This document shows, piece after piece, positions 26,780 to 36,815 of a stretch of DNA of 64,000 nt. How positions within the stretch are numbered: position 1 is the first letter of the stretch; every line of letters starts with the position of its first letter. The DNA comes from Granulicatella elegans (GTDB lineage Bacteria > Bacillota > Bacilli > Lactobacillales > Aerococcaceae): NCBI RefSeq assembly GCF_020735385.1, contig NZ_CP085953.1, forward strand, positions 1,488,001 through 1,552,000, written 5' to 3'. Made by a program: the position numbers and the translations under genes. The notes beneath the pieces were generated by a model. The model saw only the letters and a program-made list of their open reading frames with translations, had not been told where the DNA came from and ran no database searches.

Positions 26780-28186
26780 ATGAATTCAAAAATTAGTAAG
26801 ACACCTAGAGAGGTCGTACAAGAATTAGACCAATTTATTGTAGGACAGGCTAGTGCTAAACGAGCTTTAGCAGTTGCGCTACGTAATCGTTATCGTCGTT
26901 TATTATTAGATGAAGAAATGCAAAAAGAAGTGACTCCTAAAAACTTATTAATGATTGGACCAACAGGTGTAGGGAAAACGGAATTAGCGAGACGTTTAGC
27001 AAAACTTGTGGATGCACCATTTGTTAAAGTTGAAGCGACTAAATTTACAGAAGTGGGTTATGTCGGTCGTGATGTTGAATCGATGGTTCGTGATTTAGTA
27101 GAAAATGCGATTACTATCGTGCATAAACAAAAACAAGAAGACGTACGTCCGCAAGCTTATGATAAGGCTGTACGTAAATTAGCAAAAATTTTAAAACCTG
27201 GCATCATGAAAAAAGTGGCGAATCCGCAACAAGATTCTCTAATGGGATTATTCCAATCAATGGGCTTACCAAAACCAGATCTACCACAAGAGGAAAAAGA
27301 AGAAGTAACAGAGGAAATTGCTGCATCAAGACGTGAAATTGAGAAACAATTGAGAAATGGTTTATTAAAAAATCAAGAAGTTACGATTGAAGTAGAAGAA
27401 AAGCCATTACGTATGACAGGAAATTCAAATGGAATGGAGCAAATGATGCAAATCCAATCCATGTTAGATCAAATGACCCCTAAAAAACGTTCAAAACGTA
27501 CTGTTAGTGTAGAAGAAGCGTTAGATATTTTAACAGAACAAGAAGCTGATCAATTAGTGAATAAAGATGATGTCCATGCAGAAGCATTAAAATTAGCAGA
27601 GACATCAGGTATTATTTTTATTGATGAAATTGATAAAATTGCTGCTAAAGGACATCATGGAGGGGAAGTTTCTAGAGAAGGTGTTCAAAGAGATATTTTA
27701 CCAATCGTAGAAGGAAGCCAAGTTCAAACTAAATATGGTGCTATTCAAACAGATCATATTTTATTCATTGCTTCAGGAGCTTTCCATGTTGCTAAACCAA
27801 GTGATTTAATGCCTGAATTACAAGGTCGTTTCCCAATTCGTGTGGAATTACAAGATTTATCAAAAGAAGATTTCGAACGTATTTTAACAGAACCGAAGAA
27901 TGCCTTATTAAAACAATATAAAGCATTATTGGCTACTGAAAATGTTGAAGTTATCTTCACAAAAGAAGCTGTTTCTTCACTTGCTAGAACAGCATTTGAA
28001 GTGAATAGTAATATGGAAAATATTGGAGCACGAAGATTGCATACTATTCTAGAAACATTATTAGAAGAATTATTATTTGAAGCTCCTCAGATGCAAATGG
28101 GAAGTATTCAAATAACTGAGCAATATGTGGAATCAAAATTAAATACAATCACAGCAGATCGTGATTTAAGCCGTTATATTTTATAG
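26780..28186 (+). CDS. hslU: HslVU ATPase subunit HslU (ClpY)
   Basis: AAA+ unfoldase that feeds substrates to HslV. The 468-residue product has the Walker A motif 'GPTGVGKTELARRLAKL' (about 57-73), the pore loop 'GYVGRDVESMVRDLV', the intermediate I domain (about 110-240, charged and helical) and Walker B 'GIIFIDEIDKIA'. The C-terminal end 'DLSRYIL' is the segment that docks into HslV and activates it. Length and layout are typical. codY follows 15 bases later. Confidence 0.96.
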   Translation: MNSKISKTPREVVQELDQFIVGQASAKRALAVALRNRYRRLLLDEEMQKEVTPKNLLMIGPTGVGKTELARRLAKLVDAPFVKVEATKFTEVGYVGRDVESMVRDLVENAITIVHKQKQEDVRPQAYDKAVRKLAKILKPGIMKKVANPQQDSLMGLFQSMGLPKPDLPQEEKEEVTEEIAASRREIEKQLRNGLLKNQEVTIEVEEKPLRMTGNSNGMEQMMQIQSMLDQMTPKKRSKRTVSVEEALDILTEQEADQLVNKDDVHAEALKLAETSGIIFIDEIDKIAAKGHHGGEVSREGVQRDILPIVEGSQVQTKYGAIQTDHILFIASGAFHVAKPSDLMPELQGRFPIRVELQDLSKEDFERILTEPKNALLKQYKALLATENVEVIFTKEAVSSLARTAFEVNSNMENIGARRLHTILETLLEELLFEAPQMQMGSIQITEQYVESKLNTITADRDLSRYIL

Positions 28187-28201
28187 GAAGGAGAGAGAAC
28201 A

Positions 28202-29005
28202 TTGCAACAAGTACTAAAGGATTTAAGAAAAATCAATACGGTTTTACAATATGATAATTTATGGACATTAGATGAAAAGGCTGATTTACCATTTAATACT
28301 TTAAGTGATGTATTAGGGACTCTATTGAAAGTGGATTTATTTATTGCTTCACCAGAAGGAAGAATTTTAGGTGTGCATGATCAATTCGAGTTAAATAATG
28401 CTCGGATACATGAATATGTTTCAACAAGACAATTTCCTGATTTTTATGTGAATGCTTTGAATTCCATTGAAACAAATTTAGAAAATATTTCAGTAGATGC
28501 TGAATTAACTATTTTTCCTGTGGAACTAAAACAGGAATATCTTGAAGCAAAAACAACGATTATTCCGATATATGCTTCTGGAAACCGGTTAGGATTTGTT
28601 GTGATGGGAAAAGCTAAAGAATCGTTTTCAGCGGGTGATTTGATTTTAGCAGAGCATGCAGCAACCGCAATTGGAACCGAGTTATTGCACTGGCAAACAA
28701 AACGAATTGAACAAGAAAACCGAGAAAAACAAAATGTCCATTTAGCATTAAAATCTCTTTCTTATAGTGAAATTGAAGCGATAAAAATTATTTTATCCTT
28801 ATTTGAAGGAATTGAATTACGATTCACTGCATTGAAAATTGCCAAAGAGTTTGATATCACACGTACGGTAATTGTGAATGCGATTCGTAAACTAGAATCT
28901 GCAGGCATACTTGAAAGTAGAAGTTTAGGAACAAAAGGAACCTTCCTACGAATCAAGAACCAACACATTCACCAAGCATTGAATGCTGAATTAGCTAATT
29001 TATAG
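28202..29005 (+). CDS. codY: GTP-sensing transcriptional pleiotropic repressor CodY
   Basis: Global regulator that senses GTP and branched-chain amino acids and controls amino-acid, peptide and virulence genes. The 267-residue product has the N-terminal GAF ligand-binding domain (about 1-155, with 'LLKVDLFIASPEGRILGVHD') and the C-terminal winged helix-turn-helix (about 205-245, 'TALKIAKEFDITRTVIVNAI'). The start is TTG 28202 after AAGGAGAG; no ATG occurs nearby in frame. A rare start codon may keep the level low. A structured repeat and a decayed IS follow it. Confidence 0.95.
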   Translation: MQQVLKDLRKINTVLQYDNLWTLDEKADLPFNTLSDVLGTLLKVDLFIASPEGRILGVHDQFELNNARIHEYVSTRQFPDFYVNALNSIETNLENISVDAELTIFPVELKQEYLEAKTTIIPIYASGNRLGFVVMGKAKESFSAGDLILAEHAATAIGTELLHWQTKRIEQENREKQNVHLALKSLSYSEIEAIKIILSLFEGIELRFTALKIAKEFDITRTVIVNAIRKLESAGILESRSLGTKGTFLRIKNQHIHQALNAELANL

Positions 29006-29022
29006 AAAAAAGCCATTAATGT

Positions 29023-29127
29023 TAAAAGATAAGAAGAAAAATCTTATTTGTTTGTGAGGTCGCCAGCAGCCTCGCAGCGAGTCTCATGGCACTTTCACTA
29101 CAAAACGATTTTTCTTCCTATCTTTTA
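29023..29127 (+). repeat. Structured intergenic repeat, copy 4
   Basis: The outer arms TAAAAGATAAGAAGAAAAATC (29023-29043) and GATTTTTCTTCCTATCTTTTA (29107-29127) pair with a single mismatch over 21 bases. The core is GGTCGCCAGCAGC, a CTCGC/GCGAG hairpin, then TCTCATGGC. It lies 17 bases after codY in the same orientation. The left end of an ISL3-family IS remnant lies 2 bp beyond the right arm. Confidence 0.88.
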
Positions 29128-29129
29128 TT

Positions 29130-29952
29130 GGCTCTTTATCAAATAGGGTTGATGAAACAATTTTAGTGAAGGAATTAAGCAGCGTCAGGTTGCTTAATTC
29201 CTTTTTTAGTCGTTGGAGTAAATAGTTGAGACATTAGTAGAATTCTATTTCTAAAATGAGTGAAACCAGTGTAGCCATAAGCGTTTCTTTTAAGTACTTT
29301 AATCTTGTTGTTAATCCCTTCAATAGGTCCATTTGAAAGAGTTGGATTTTTGAAAATACGGTAAAAACTTCTTAAATGTTTGTAGAACGCGATTTAATCC
29401 ATTAGACAGATGGTTCGTTTGTACACTCATCAATTCTTCTTTAAATTCAATGAAATTTCTCTCCTTAAAAGCTTCTCTTAATTGATGTACTGTTTTATAT
29501 TCTGGTTTAAGTGAAGGTACTTTTTGTAATAAATAATCTCCAATTCCTTGAGAATGCGTTAACCAATCGAATAATCTGTAATAGCTGTAGTGAAAGCATT
29601 GAAGGTCATTTTGATTTTTTAAGATTATTTTCCAGTAACGTACTTGATTCATTGTTCTTGTCTTGTTTAATTCTCCATTTTTCTATCTTGAACAACATCA
29701 ACAAGTTGATGAGTAATAGCGTCACAATAAGCAAAACTCATACTAGATTCAGCGGAAGCTACAGACTTAAATTCATCCCAACACATATGTTCAGGTAACT
29801 CATTTAAAGGCTTAATTCTAAGAGATTCAGCAGTTTCATTGACGACTCTACTTAAATAGTTTGGACGCTTTTAATATAAGAGATGAAGCCCTTTTTGTAT
29901 ACACTAAAATAGGGTTGATGGAGAAAATCCATCAACCCTATAAATTATAGCC
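29130..29952 (-). mobile_element. Decayed ISL3-family insertion sequence with transposase remnant
   Basis: The ends match the intact IS at 42953-44436: GGCTCTTTATCAAATAGGGTTGATG at the left (split at 29130-29154) and CATCAACCCTATAAATTATAG at the right. The interior is colinear on the minus strand but lacks two blocks. One removes the middle of the transposase, joining at TTTAATTCT/CTCC near 29675. The other removes the N-terminal zinc-finger region near 29855. A smaller deletion and substitutions occur near 29345. Only fragments of the transposase remain open (for example 29320-29652). No matching 8-bp target duplication is seen at the flanks, so this is an old copy. Confidence 0.88.
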
Positions 29953-30009
29953 CGTAAATTTAGAAATATTGAATTAATACTTCATTGTGAGATTACGCTT
30001 TTATTACGT

Positions 30010-30615
30010 TTACAAGCTTTTCTTCCGTTTAAAAATATCAACTTTCGGTTCGGTACCATTTAAAATTCTTTGAATATTCGTACGGTGTCGATAAATTATA
30101 AACAAATCAACAATCAATGCAACCGTTGTTAAAACCATATCGTGGAAGTAAAGAGATGCTAGTACACCGATGGAAATCGTAAGCATACTAGTAAAACTCA
30201 CCATTTTAGAAATCGATAAAACAATGATAAATAAAAATAAACAAGGAATTAGTAATTCTGGTTTATACGCTAATATAACTCCAGCAAAAGTTGCCACAGC
30301 TTTACCACCCTTAAAATTTGCAAATAATGGATACGTATGACCAATCACAGCAAACAGTGCAATAATGAGTGGGGAAATTCCCTGTAAATCCATTTGTTGT
30401 AAAAGAAGAACACTAATCGAACCTTTTAAAAGATCCATCAGTAAAACAATAGTTCCTGCTTTTTTACCAAGAATTCTAAACGAATTCGTAGCTCCTAAAT
30501 TTCCACTTCCGTGTTGTCTAATATCAATTTGAAAAAACTTACGTCCAATCCATAAACCAGAAGGAATGGATCCTAATAAGTATGCCATCGTAGCACCTAA
30601 AACAATGGATAGCAT
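30010..30615 (-). CDS. plsY: Glycerol-3-phosphate acyltransferase PlsY
   Basis: Membrane enzyme that transfers the acyl group of acyl-phosphate to glycerol 3-phosphate, the first step of phospholipid synthesis in Gram-positive bacteria. The 201-residue product has about five hydrophobic segments. Family motifs are 'AYLLGSIPSGLWIG' (motif 1), 'GSGNLGATNSFRILGK' (motif 2) and 'FKGGKAVATFAG' (motif 3). It is divergent from parE, the classic plsY/parEC arrangement of Firmicutes. An extended -10 (TGCTATAAT, minus strand, around 30663-30671) lies upstream. Confidence 0.95.
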   Translation of the reverse strand: MLSIVLGATMAYLLGSIPSGLWIGRKFFQIDIRQHGSGNLGATNSFRILGKKAGTIVLLMDLLKGSISVLLLQQMDLQGISPLIIALFAVIGHTYPLFANFKGGKAVATFAGVILAYKPELLIPCLFLFIIVLSISKMVSFTSMLTISIGVLASLYFHDMVLTTVALIVDLFIIYRHRTNIQRILNGTEPKVDIFKRKKSL

Positions 30616-30718
30616 AGATATGTCGTTCTCCTTTATCCGTTAAATTTAATTTATACTTATTGATTATAGCATATTTTTAAAAAATTAGTACGATTTTAAG
30701 GTGTAATAGGAAGAATTC

Positions 30719-30746
30719 TTGCAATATTTGAAAAATTAAGTATGAT
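30719..30746 (+). promoter_or_regulatory. Promoter of parE
   Basis: TTGCAA (30719-30724), 16 bases and TATGAT (30741-30746). A second possibility is TTGAAA (30728-30733), 17 bases and TAGATA (30751-30756). The true start site cannot be decided from sequence. Confidence 0.55.
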
Positions 30747-30788
30747 AGAGTAGATATGTTTTATAAATAGGAAGAAGGAGAGTCGTGA

Positions 30789-32837
30789 ATGAGTAAAGTC
30801 ACTAACCAATATAATGATGATTCAATTCAAGTATTAGAAGGCTTAGAAGCCGTTCGAAAACGTCCAGGGATGTATATCGGTTCAACTGACCATCGTGGAT
30901 TGCATCATCTTGCCTATGAAATTGTCGATAATGCAGTGGATGAAGCCTTATCTGGATATGCAAGTAAGATTGATGTCACAATTCATAAAGATGGCTCACT
31001 ATCTGTAAGAGATAATGGGCGAGGAATGCCAACTGGAAAACATGCTTCAGGAATTCCAACAATTCAAGTCATTTTTACCGTTTTACATGCTGGGGGTAAA
31101 TTTGGACAAGGTGGATATAAAACTTCTGGAGGACTTCATGGGGTAGGTGCCAGCGTTGTAAATGCCTTATCTGATTGGTTAGAAGTTGAAGTATTACGTG
31201 ATGGCGTATTATATACTCAAACATTTAAAATTGGTGGAGAAAAAGTTAGTTCTATAAAAAAAGAAAAAACAAATCGTAAAGGTTCTGGGACAACGGTTCG
31301 TTTCTTACCAAGCAAACATATTTTTTCAACTATCGTTTGGTCTTATGAAACTTTAGCGGAACGTTTACGTGAATCTGCCTTTTTATTAAAAGGATTAACG
31401 ATTACATTAACAGATGAAAGAACCGATACAAGTGATGAATTTTGCTATGAAGAAGGTATCCGTAATTTCATTCAATATTTGAATGAAGAAAAAGATACCT
31501 TATCACCAATTGTAGATTTTAATAGTACGATTGATGGAGTAGAAACAGAATTTGCCTTCCAATATAATGATGGCTATTCTGAAACGATTTTATCATTTGT
31601 GAATAATGTTCGTACTAAAGATGGTGGAACTCACGAAGTAGGGATGAAAACTGCCTTAACAAAAGCTTTTAATGAATATGCTCGTAAAGTAGGGCTATTA
31701 AAAGAAAAAGATAAAAATCTTGAAGGTAGTGACGTTCGTGAAGGATTAACAGCGATTGTTTCTTTACGTGTCCCAGAAGAGATTTTACAATTTGAAGGGC
31801 AAACGAAAGATAAATTAGGAACTCCAGTTGCAAGAAGTATTGTAGATAATACGATTTTTGAACAATTAGGAATCTTTTTAACAGAAAATGGTGAAATTGC
31901 TCAAGAATTAATTCGTAAAGCGCTAAAAGCAAGAGAAGCACGTGAAGCGAGTCGTAAAGCAAGAGAAGAGAGCCGTAATGGTAAAAAAGGGAAGAAAAAA
32001 GAAACCCTTCTATCCGGAAAATTAACACCTGCTCAAGGGAAAAATCCTAAAAAGAATGAACTTTACTTAGTAGAGGGAGATTCCGCGGGTGGTTCTGCTA
32101 AACAAGGCCGTGACCGTAAATTCCAAGCAATCTTACCATTGCGTGGTAAAGTCATTAATACGGAGAAAGCTTCTCTTTCTGATATTTTAAAAAATGAAGA
32201 AATTAATACAATCATTTATACAATCGGTGCTGGAGTTGGAACTGACTTTAATATTGAAGATTGTAATTACGATAAAATTGTCATTATGACCGATGCGGAT
32301 ACCGATGGAGCTCATATTCAAGTATTATTATTAACATTCTTCTATCGTTATATGAAACCATTAATTGAAGCAGGAAAAGTATATTTAGCTTTACCTCCAT
32401 TATTCAAGATTTCGAAAGGAACGGGTAAAAAACAAGTTGTAGAATACGCTTGGACTGAAAAAGAATTAGAAGAAAAAATTAAAAAAGTTGGTAAAGGATA
32501 CTTATTACAACGTTATAAAGGTCTTGGCGAAATGAATGCAGACCAATTATGGGAAACAACGATGAATCCGGAGTCCAGAACACTCATTCGTGTTGTGATT
32601 GATGATAAAGCTCAAGCAGAACGTCGAGTGAGTACATTAATGGGAAATAAAGTTGAACCACGTAGAAAATGGATTGAAAGTCATGTGGAATTTAGCTTAG
32701 AAGATGGAAAGAGTATTTTAGAAACAGAGGGGCATTTAACAGTGAGTGAACAACCAAAAGTTTCTAAAGCAAACAAGGAAGAAATAAATTCTCCATCATC
32801 TGTTGAACAATTATCACTATTAATGGAGGAGGAATAA
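30789..32837 (+). CDS. parE: DNA topoisomerase IV subunit B (ParE)
   Basis: ATPase subunit of topoisomerase IV, which decatenates daughter chromosomes. The 682-residue product has the GHKL ATP-binding motifs '[12 protein letters not shown]', 'DNGRGMPTG' and '[15 protein letters not shown]', the transducer domain, and the TOPRIM motifs '[17 protein letters not shown]' and '[11 protein letters not shown]'. The '[12 protein letters not shown]' and 'PEKNEL'-like region ('[13 protein letters not shown]') is of the ParE type, not GyrB. parC follows with a single intervening base, giving tight translational coupling. Confidence 0.95.
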   Translation: MSKVTNQYNDDSIQVLEGLEAVRKRPGMYIGSTDHRGLHHLAYEIVDNAVDEALSGYASKIDVTIHKDGSLSVRDNGRGMPTGKHASGIPTIQVIFTVLHAGGKFGQGGYKTSGGLHGVGASVVNALSDWLEVEVLRDGVLYTQTFKIGGEKVSSIKKEKTNRKGSGTTVRFLPSKHIFSTIVWSYETLAERLRESAFLLKGLTITLTDERTDTSDEFCYEEGIRNFIQYLNEEKDTLSPIVDFNSTIDGVETEFAFQYNDGYSETILSFVNNVRTKDGGTHEVGMKTALTKAFNEYARKVGLLKEKDKNLEGSDVREGLTAIVSLRVPEEILQFEGQTKDKLGTPVARSIVDNTIFEQLGIFLTENGEIAQELIRKALKAREAREASRKAREESRNGKKGKKKETLLSGKLTPAQGKNPKKNELYLVEGDSAGGSAKQGRDRKFQAILPLRGKVINTEKASLSDILKNEEINTIIYTIGAGVGTDFNIEDCNYDKIVIMTDADTDGAHIQVLLLTFFYRYMKPLIEAGKVYLALPPLFKISKGTGKKQVVEYAWTEKELEEKIKKVGKGYLLQRYKGLGEMNADQLWETTMNPESRTLIRVVIDDKAQAERRVSTLMGNKVEPRRKWIESHVEFSLEDGKSILETEGHLTVSEQPKVSKANKEEINSPSSVEQLSLLMEEE

Positions 32838-32838
32838 G

Positions 32839-35295
32839 ATGAGCTTGCAACAAGATATCCAAGAGTTAAATCTTGAAGATGTAATGGGCGATCGCTTTGG
32901 ACGTTATTCCAAATATATTATTCAAGATCGTGCCTTACCAGATATTCGTGATGGATTAAAACCTGTACAAAGACGTATTTTATATGCGATGTTTGTAGAA
33001 GGAAATACAAGTGAAAAACAATTTAGAAAATCTGCTAAAACTGTCGGTAATGTCATTGGTAATTATCATCCTCATGGGGATTCATCGGTTTATGAAGCGA
33101 TGGTTCGTTTAAGCCAAGATTGGAAATTAAGAGATGTTTTAGTAGAAATGCATGGGAATAACGGTAGTATGGATGGAGACCCAGCTGCTGCTATGCGTTA
33201 TACGGAAGCTCGTTTATCAAAAATTTCTGAAGAATTATTACGTGATTTAGACAAAAAAACGGTTGATTTTGTCTTAAACTTTGATGATACAGAAGAAGAA
33301 CCAACTGTTTTACCTGCTCGATTCCCGAATTTATTAGTCAATGGTGCTACAGGGATTTCTGCTGGTTATGCAACTGAAATTCCAACTCATAATTTAGGGG
33401 AAGTTATTGATGCAACAATTCATACCATTGATCATCCTAAAGCAACGGTTAAAGAATTAATGCAATTTGTAAAAGGACCAGATTTTCCAACCGGAGCTAT
33501 TATTCAAGGGATTGATGAATTAGAACAAGCGTATGAAACAGGTAAAGGAAAAGTAGTGGTTCGTTCTAAAACATCCATTGAAGCCATTAAAGGTGGAAAG
33601 AGTCAAATTGTAGTCACAGAAATTCCTTATGAAGTGAATAAAGCTTTATTAGTGAAGAAAATTGATGAAATTCGTTTAAATAAAAAAATTGAAGGCATTG
33701 CCGAAGTAAGGGATGAATCAGACCGTACTGGATTACAAATTGTCATTGAGTTGAAAAAAGAAGCAAATGCAGAAGGAATTTTAAATTATTTACTTAAAAA
33801 TACCGAGCTTCAAATTAATTATAATTTCAATATGGTTGCGATTGATGCTAGACGTCCAATGCAAGTTGGATTAAAGAAAATAATTGATTCTTATATTGCC
33901 CATCAAAAAGAAGTGATTACAAAACGTACTCAGTTTGACTTAACTAAAGCACAAAATCGTTTGCATATTGTAGATGGGTTAATGAAAGCTTTATCGATTT
34001 TAGATGAAGTGATTGCATTAATTCGTAATAGCAATGATAAAAAAGATGCAAAAGAAAAATTAGTTGAAACTTATGATTTTACTATGACTCAAGCAGAAGC
34101 AATTGTCAGCTTACAATTATATCGTTTAACGAATACAGATATAACAATTTTACAAGAAGAAAAATTAGATTTAAATGAACGTGTAGCGACTTTAACAAGT
34201 ATTTTAAAATCAGAAAAAACGTTATTACAAGTAATGAAGCAAGAATTACGTGAATTAAAGAAAAAATATGCGACACCTCGTTTAACTGAAATTGAAGCAG
34301 AAATTAAAGAAATCAAGATTGAAACCGAGATTTTAATTCCAGAAGAAGAAGTGTATGTAGTAGCTACAAAACAAGGCTATTATAAACGAGTGAGTCCACG
34401 TTCCTTTGCTTCAAGTTCTCCTGAAGAGAATGGATTGCGTGAAGGGGATGAAGTGTTATTAGTTCAAAAAGTATCAACTTTAGATCATTTAATTTTATTT
34501 ACATCTAAAGGGAATTATTTACATTTACCGGTTCACGAAATTCCTGAGGCAAAATGGAAAGATGTAGGGCATCATTTAAGCCAATCCATTTCACTAGCGA
34601 CAAATGAAACTATTTTAGCTAGTATGATTAAGGAAAAAGATAGTACAAAAGTGTATCAAGATTGGACAGTTGTATTCTTTACAAAAGAGGGACTTGTGAA
34701 ACAAACTGCGCTGAATGAATTTAATACGTATCGAGGGTATAAAACCCGTACTAGTAATGCCATTAAATTAAAAACAGCAACGGATGAAGTAGTAGCTATT
34801 GAACTAGTTCCAAATCAAGAACAAGAAATCTTTATTGTGACCCATTGTGGTTTTGGCTTACGTTATGAATTATGTGAAGTTCCGGTTGTTGGTACTGTTG
34901 CTAGTGGGGTTAAGGCGATTAATTTAAGAAAAGATGATTTTGTCGCTGGAGCGATGGTTTATAGTCCAAAACATAAAGTTGTTTCTGCCTTTTTAGCGAC
35001 TCAACGTGGAGCGGTAAAACGTTTTAATGTTTTAGAAGTTTCTATGCTTACAAGAGCTAAGAGAGGGTTAATGGTATTAAGAGAATTGAAGAGTAATCCT
35101 CATCGTGTTGTTTATTTAGATGGTAATATTACTTCAAAACAAGAGTATGTTGTTGTTTCGACAAACGGGAAAATGAAAGAGATTCGTCCAATGGACTTAA
35201 GTTTGGTAGATCGTACAAGTAATGGTTCGGCTTTACTGAATGATGCAGATGGAGTTACGAAGACAGTGCTGAAGCATTTTGTATATGATGTATAA
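32839..35295 (+). CDS. parC: DNA topoisomerase IV subunit A (ParC)
   Basis: DNA-cutting subunit of topoisomerase IV. The 818-residue product has the catalytic Tyr121 in '[11 protein letters not shown]' and the quinolone-resistance region '[12 protein letters not shown]' (about 77-88). Ser82 and Glu86 occupy the positions of S. pneumoniae Ser79 and Asp83; neither carries a classical resistance substitution (Glu also occurs naturally here in other species). The C-terminal beta-pinwheel repeats (from about 500) complete the protein. Two structured repeats lie between its end and the convergent gene at 35613. Confidence 0.95.
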   Translation: MSLQQDIQELNLEDVMGDRFGRYSKYIIQDRALPDIRDGLKPVQRRILYAMFVEGNTSEKQFRKSAKTVGNVIGNYHPHGDSSVYEAMVRLSQDWKLRDVLVEMHGNNGSMDGDPAAAMRYTEARLSKISEELLRDLDKKTVDFVLNFDDTEEEPTVLPARFPNLLVNGATGISAGYATEIPTHNLGEVIDATIHTIDHPKATVKELMQFVKGPDFPTGAIIQGIDELEQAYETGKGKVVVRSKTSIEAIKGGKSQIVVTEIPYEVNKALLVKKIDEIRLNKKIEGIAEVRDESDRTGLQIVIELKKEANAEGILNYLLKNTELQINYNFNMVAIDARRPMQVGLKKIIDSYIAHQKEVITKRTQFDLTKAQNRLHIVDGLMKALSILDEVIALIRNSNDKKDAKEKLVETYDFTMTQAEAIVSLQLYRLTNTDITILQEEKLDLNERVATLTSILKSEKTLLQVMKQELRELKKKYATPRLTEIEAEIKEIKIETEILIPEEEVYVVATKQGYYKRVSPRSFASSSPEENGLREGDEVLLVQKVSTLDHLILFTSKGNYLHLPVHEIPEAKWKDVGHHLSQSISLATNETILASMIKEKDSTKVYQDWTVVFFTKEGLVKQTALNEFNTYRGYKTRTSNAIKLKTATDEVVAIELVPNQEQEIFIVTHCGFGLRYELCEVPVVGTVASGVKAINLRKDDFVAGAMVYSPKHKVVSAFLATQRGAVKRFNVLEVSMLTRAKRGLMVLRELKSNPHRVVYLDGNITSKQEYVVVSTNGKMKEIRPMDLSLVDRTSNGSALLNDADGVTKTVLKHFVYDV

Positions 35296-35307
35296 TATTT
35301 CTTTAAT

Positions 35308-35451
35308 AGACTTTCTTAGATAGTAGTATTTAGGACGCAAGCAGCCTTGCTTTTGGCAAGTCTCATTGCTAAACTTTGAGTCTGTAGTCTCAAAGTTTCC
35401 TGCGTGATAAGCCATTTTGGCTTATCATGCCCATACTACTATAGAAAGTCT
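35308..35451 (+). repeat. Structured intergenic repeat, copy 5 (long form)
   Basis: Outer arms AGACTTTCTTAGATAGTAGTA (35308-35328) and TACTACTATAGAAAGTCT (35434-35451) enclose three hairpins. The first is the core, GACGCAAGCAGC, CTTGC/GCAAG, TCTCATTGC. The second is AAACTTTGAG/CTCAAAGTTT. The third is TGATAAGCCA/TGGCTTATCA. The core stem is GCAA/TTGC here instead of GCCA/TGGC, a compensating change. The copy starts 12 bases after parC in its orientation. Confidence 0.9.
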
Positions 35452-35493
35452 TTGGTGTTAATCATACGAAGAAACGTTTATGATTTTTTTATT

Positions 35494-35572
35494 AGACTTT
35501 CTTAGATAGTAGTATTTAGGACGCAAGTAGCCACCTTTCGCTGTCTCATTGCCCATCCTACTTCTATATAAA
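35494..35572 (+). repeat. Structured intergenic repeat, copy 6 (tandem, truncated)
   Basis: The first 33 bases repeat the left arm and core start of copy 5 exactly (AGACTTTCTTAGATAGTAGT and onward to GACGCAAG). The core continues TAGCC...CTGTCTCATTGCC, and the right arm (CCTACTTCTATAT) pairs poorly. It looks like a second, partly decayed copy next to copy 5, without the two extra hairpins. Confidence 0.75.
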
Positions 35573-35604
35573 AACGACAGAACCTTAAATGATTCTGTCG
35601 TTTT
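35571..35604. terminator. Bidirectional terminator between parC and the convergent gene
   Basis: AAAACGACAGAA (35571-35582) pairs perfectly with TTCTGTCGTTTT (35593-35604) around a ten-base loop. A-rich and T-rich flanks allow function on both strands. It ends the minus-strand DUF4015-type gene, whose stop is at 35613. Confidence 0.88.
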
Positions 35605-35612
35605 TCTTTGTC

Positions 35613-36809
35613 TTAAAAATCAATTTCTGTTGAATATTGACTGGCTGCATTCCATAGTAAGTATTCTTTAATTCCAGCTTCTTTTAAAGCTTTAATTTCT
35701 TGGCTAATAACATCAGCCGTATATAATTGGTAGTTTCCTTCGCCTAAATAGTCAGCTGTGAATGCTTGAATCCATGGTCTTGAAGTAGGAGAGGGATTTA
35801 AATCTTTAAAATATCCATTCTCAATTTTCATATATTGACTTACGATATCATATGGTTGTTTATCCGGTTCTTTTATACCAAAGACTCCGTTAACCCAGTG
35901 ACTTGGAAAAATCATTGAAGAAATGACATCAACATGTTCAGCAATATCCGTGAATCTTTGACCAATCCCACCAATTTTTGAAGCGGTAATCGCATGTGCC
36001 AAAATATCGGCAGAAAGATGAACGCCGTATGGTTTTAATTTGGCACGAACAAATTCTACAAAGTCTGTGACTGCTGCAATACGCGCTTCATCCATATCTG
36101 TATAATGACTGTAATCTCCTAAATCGTAATCTAAATATTTTTCAATTAATTCAAATCCAAGAGGGAAGCGTACATAGTCTAATTGAATATCTTTAAATCC
36201 TGCTTTAGCTGCACCTACAGCAATTTCAGCAATGTATTCCCAATTTTCTTTTAGGAAAGGATTTAAGAAAGCTTCACCTTCATCATTTTCCCAAACAGTT
36301 CCCATTTGAGTGCGGAATGTTAAATTAGGATTTTGATAAGGAACTAAATGATCCCCAAAACTTACAATTCGAGCAATTGGATAAATTTTATGTTTTTCCA
36401 AAGTTTTTAGTAATTGTTTTGTGTCTGTAATTTCATTTACGGTACTATCTTGGATAGTTTGATTATCAGTTTCTAACGGCATTGTAATTTTTCCATATCC
36501 ATCTCGAACATCGATTACAACGGCATTAGCGTCTGTTTTGTCAACATACTGAACAATTCTATCTAGCTCAGCACCTTTTGCTCTAAATGCTTGAACATAA
36601 ATCCCTTTAACACCATCCCTTGGATAGGGAATTGTAATTCCTGAATCGTAAGTACTAGTTACAGGAAAATTAACGGGAACTTTTAATAAACTTGAAGCTC
36701 TTAAGGTTAATTTTTGCGGAGTTTCTTCTTCGTGTGCATGGACAGGGGTAAAAAGAAGGATGAATACTCCTAATAAAAGAATACGAATGATTCTATTTAT
36801 TTTCTCCAT
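35613..36809 (-). CDS. Secreted putative glycoside hydrolase (DUF4015 family)
   Basis: The 398-residue protein has a signal peptide or membrane anchor ('IIRILLLGVFILLFTPVHA', about 7-25) and a TIM-barrel-like domain of the DUF4015 putative glycoside hydrolase family. Recognisable segments are 'GVKGIYVQAFRAKG', 'NAVVIDVRDGYG', 'ARIVSFGDHL', 'KDIQLDYVRFP' and 'HLSADILAHA'. Substrate and activity are unknown. Start ATG 36809 is preferred because AAAGGAG lies nine bases upstream; a TTG at 36815 is in frame. The upstream YkyA-like lipoprotein gene ends at 36816, so the pair is co-transcribed and probably acts at the cell surface. Confidence 0.85.
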   Translation of the reverse strand: MEKINRIIRILLLGVFILLFTPVHAHEEETPQKLTLRASSLLKVPVNFPVTSTYDSGITIPYPRDGVKGIYVQAFRAKGAELDRIVQYVDKTDANAVVIDVRDGYGKITMPLETDNQTIQDSTVNEITDTKQLLKTLEKHKIYPIARIVSFGDHLVPYQNPNLTFRTQMGTVWENDEGEAFLNPFLKENWEYIAEIAVGAAKAGFKDIQLDYVRFPLGFELIEKYLDYDLGDYSHYTDMDEARIAAVTDFVEFVRAKLKPYGVHLSADILAHAITASKIGGIGQRFTDIAEHVDVISSMIFPSHWVNGVFGIKEPDKQPYDIVSQYMKIENGYFKDLNPSPTSRPWIQAFTADYLGEGNYQLYTADVISQEIKALKEAGIKEYLLWNAASQYSTEIDF

Positions 36810-36815
36810 CAGCAA

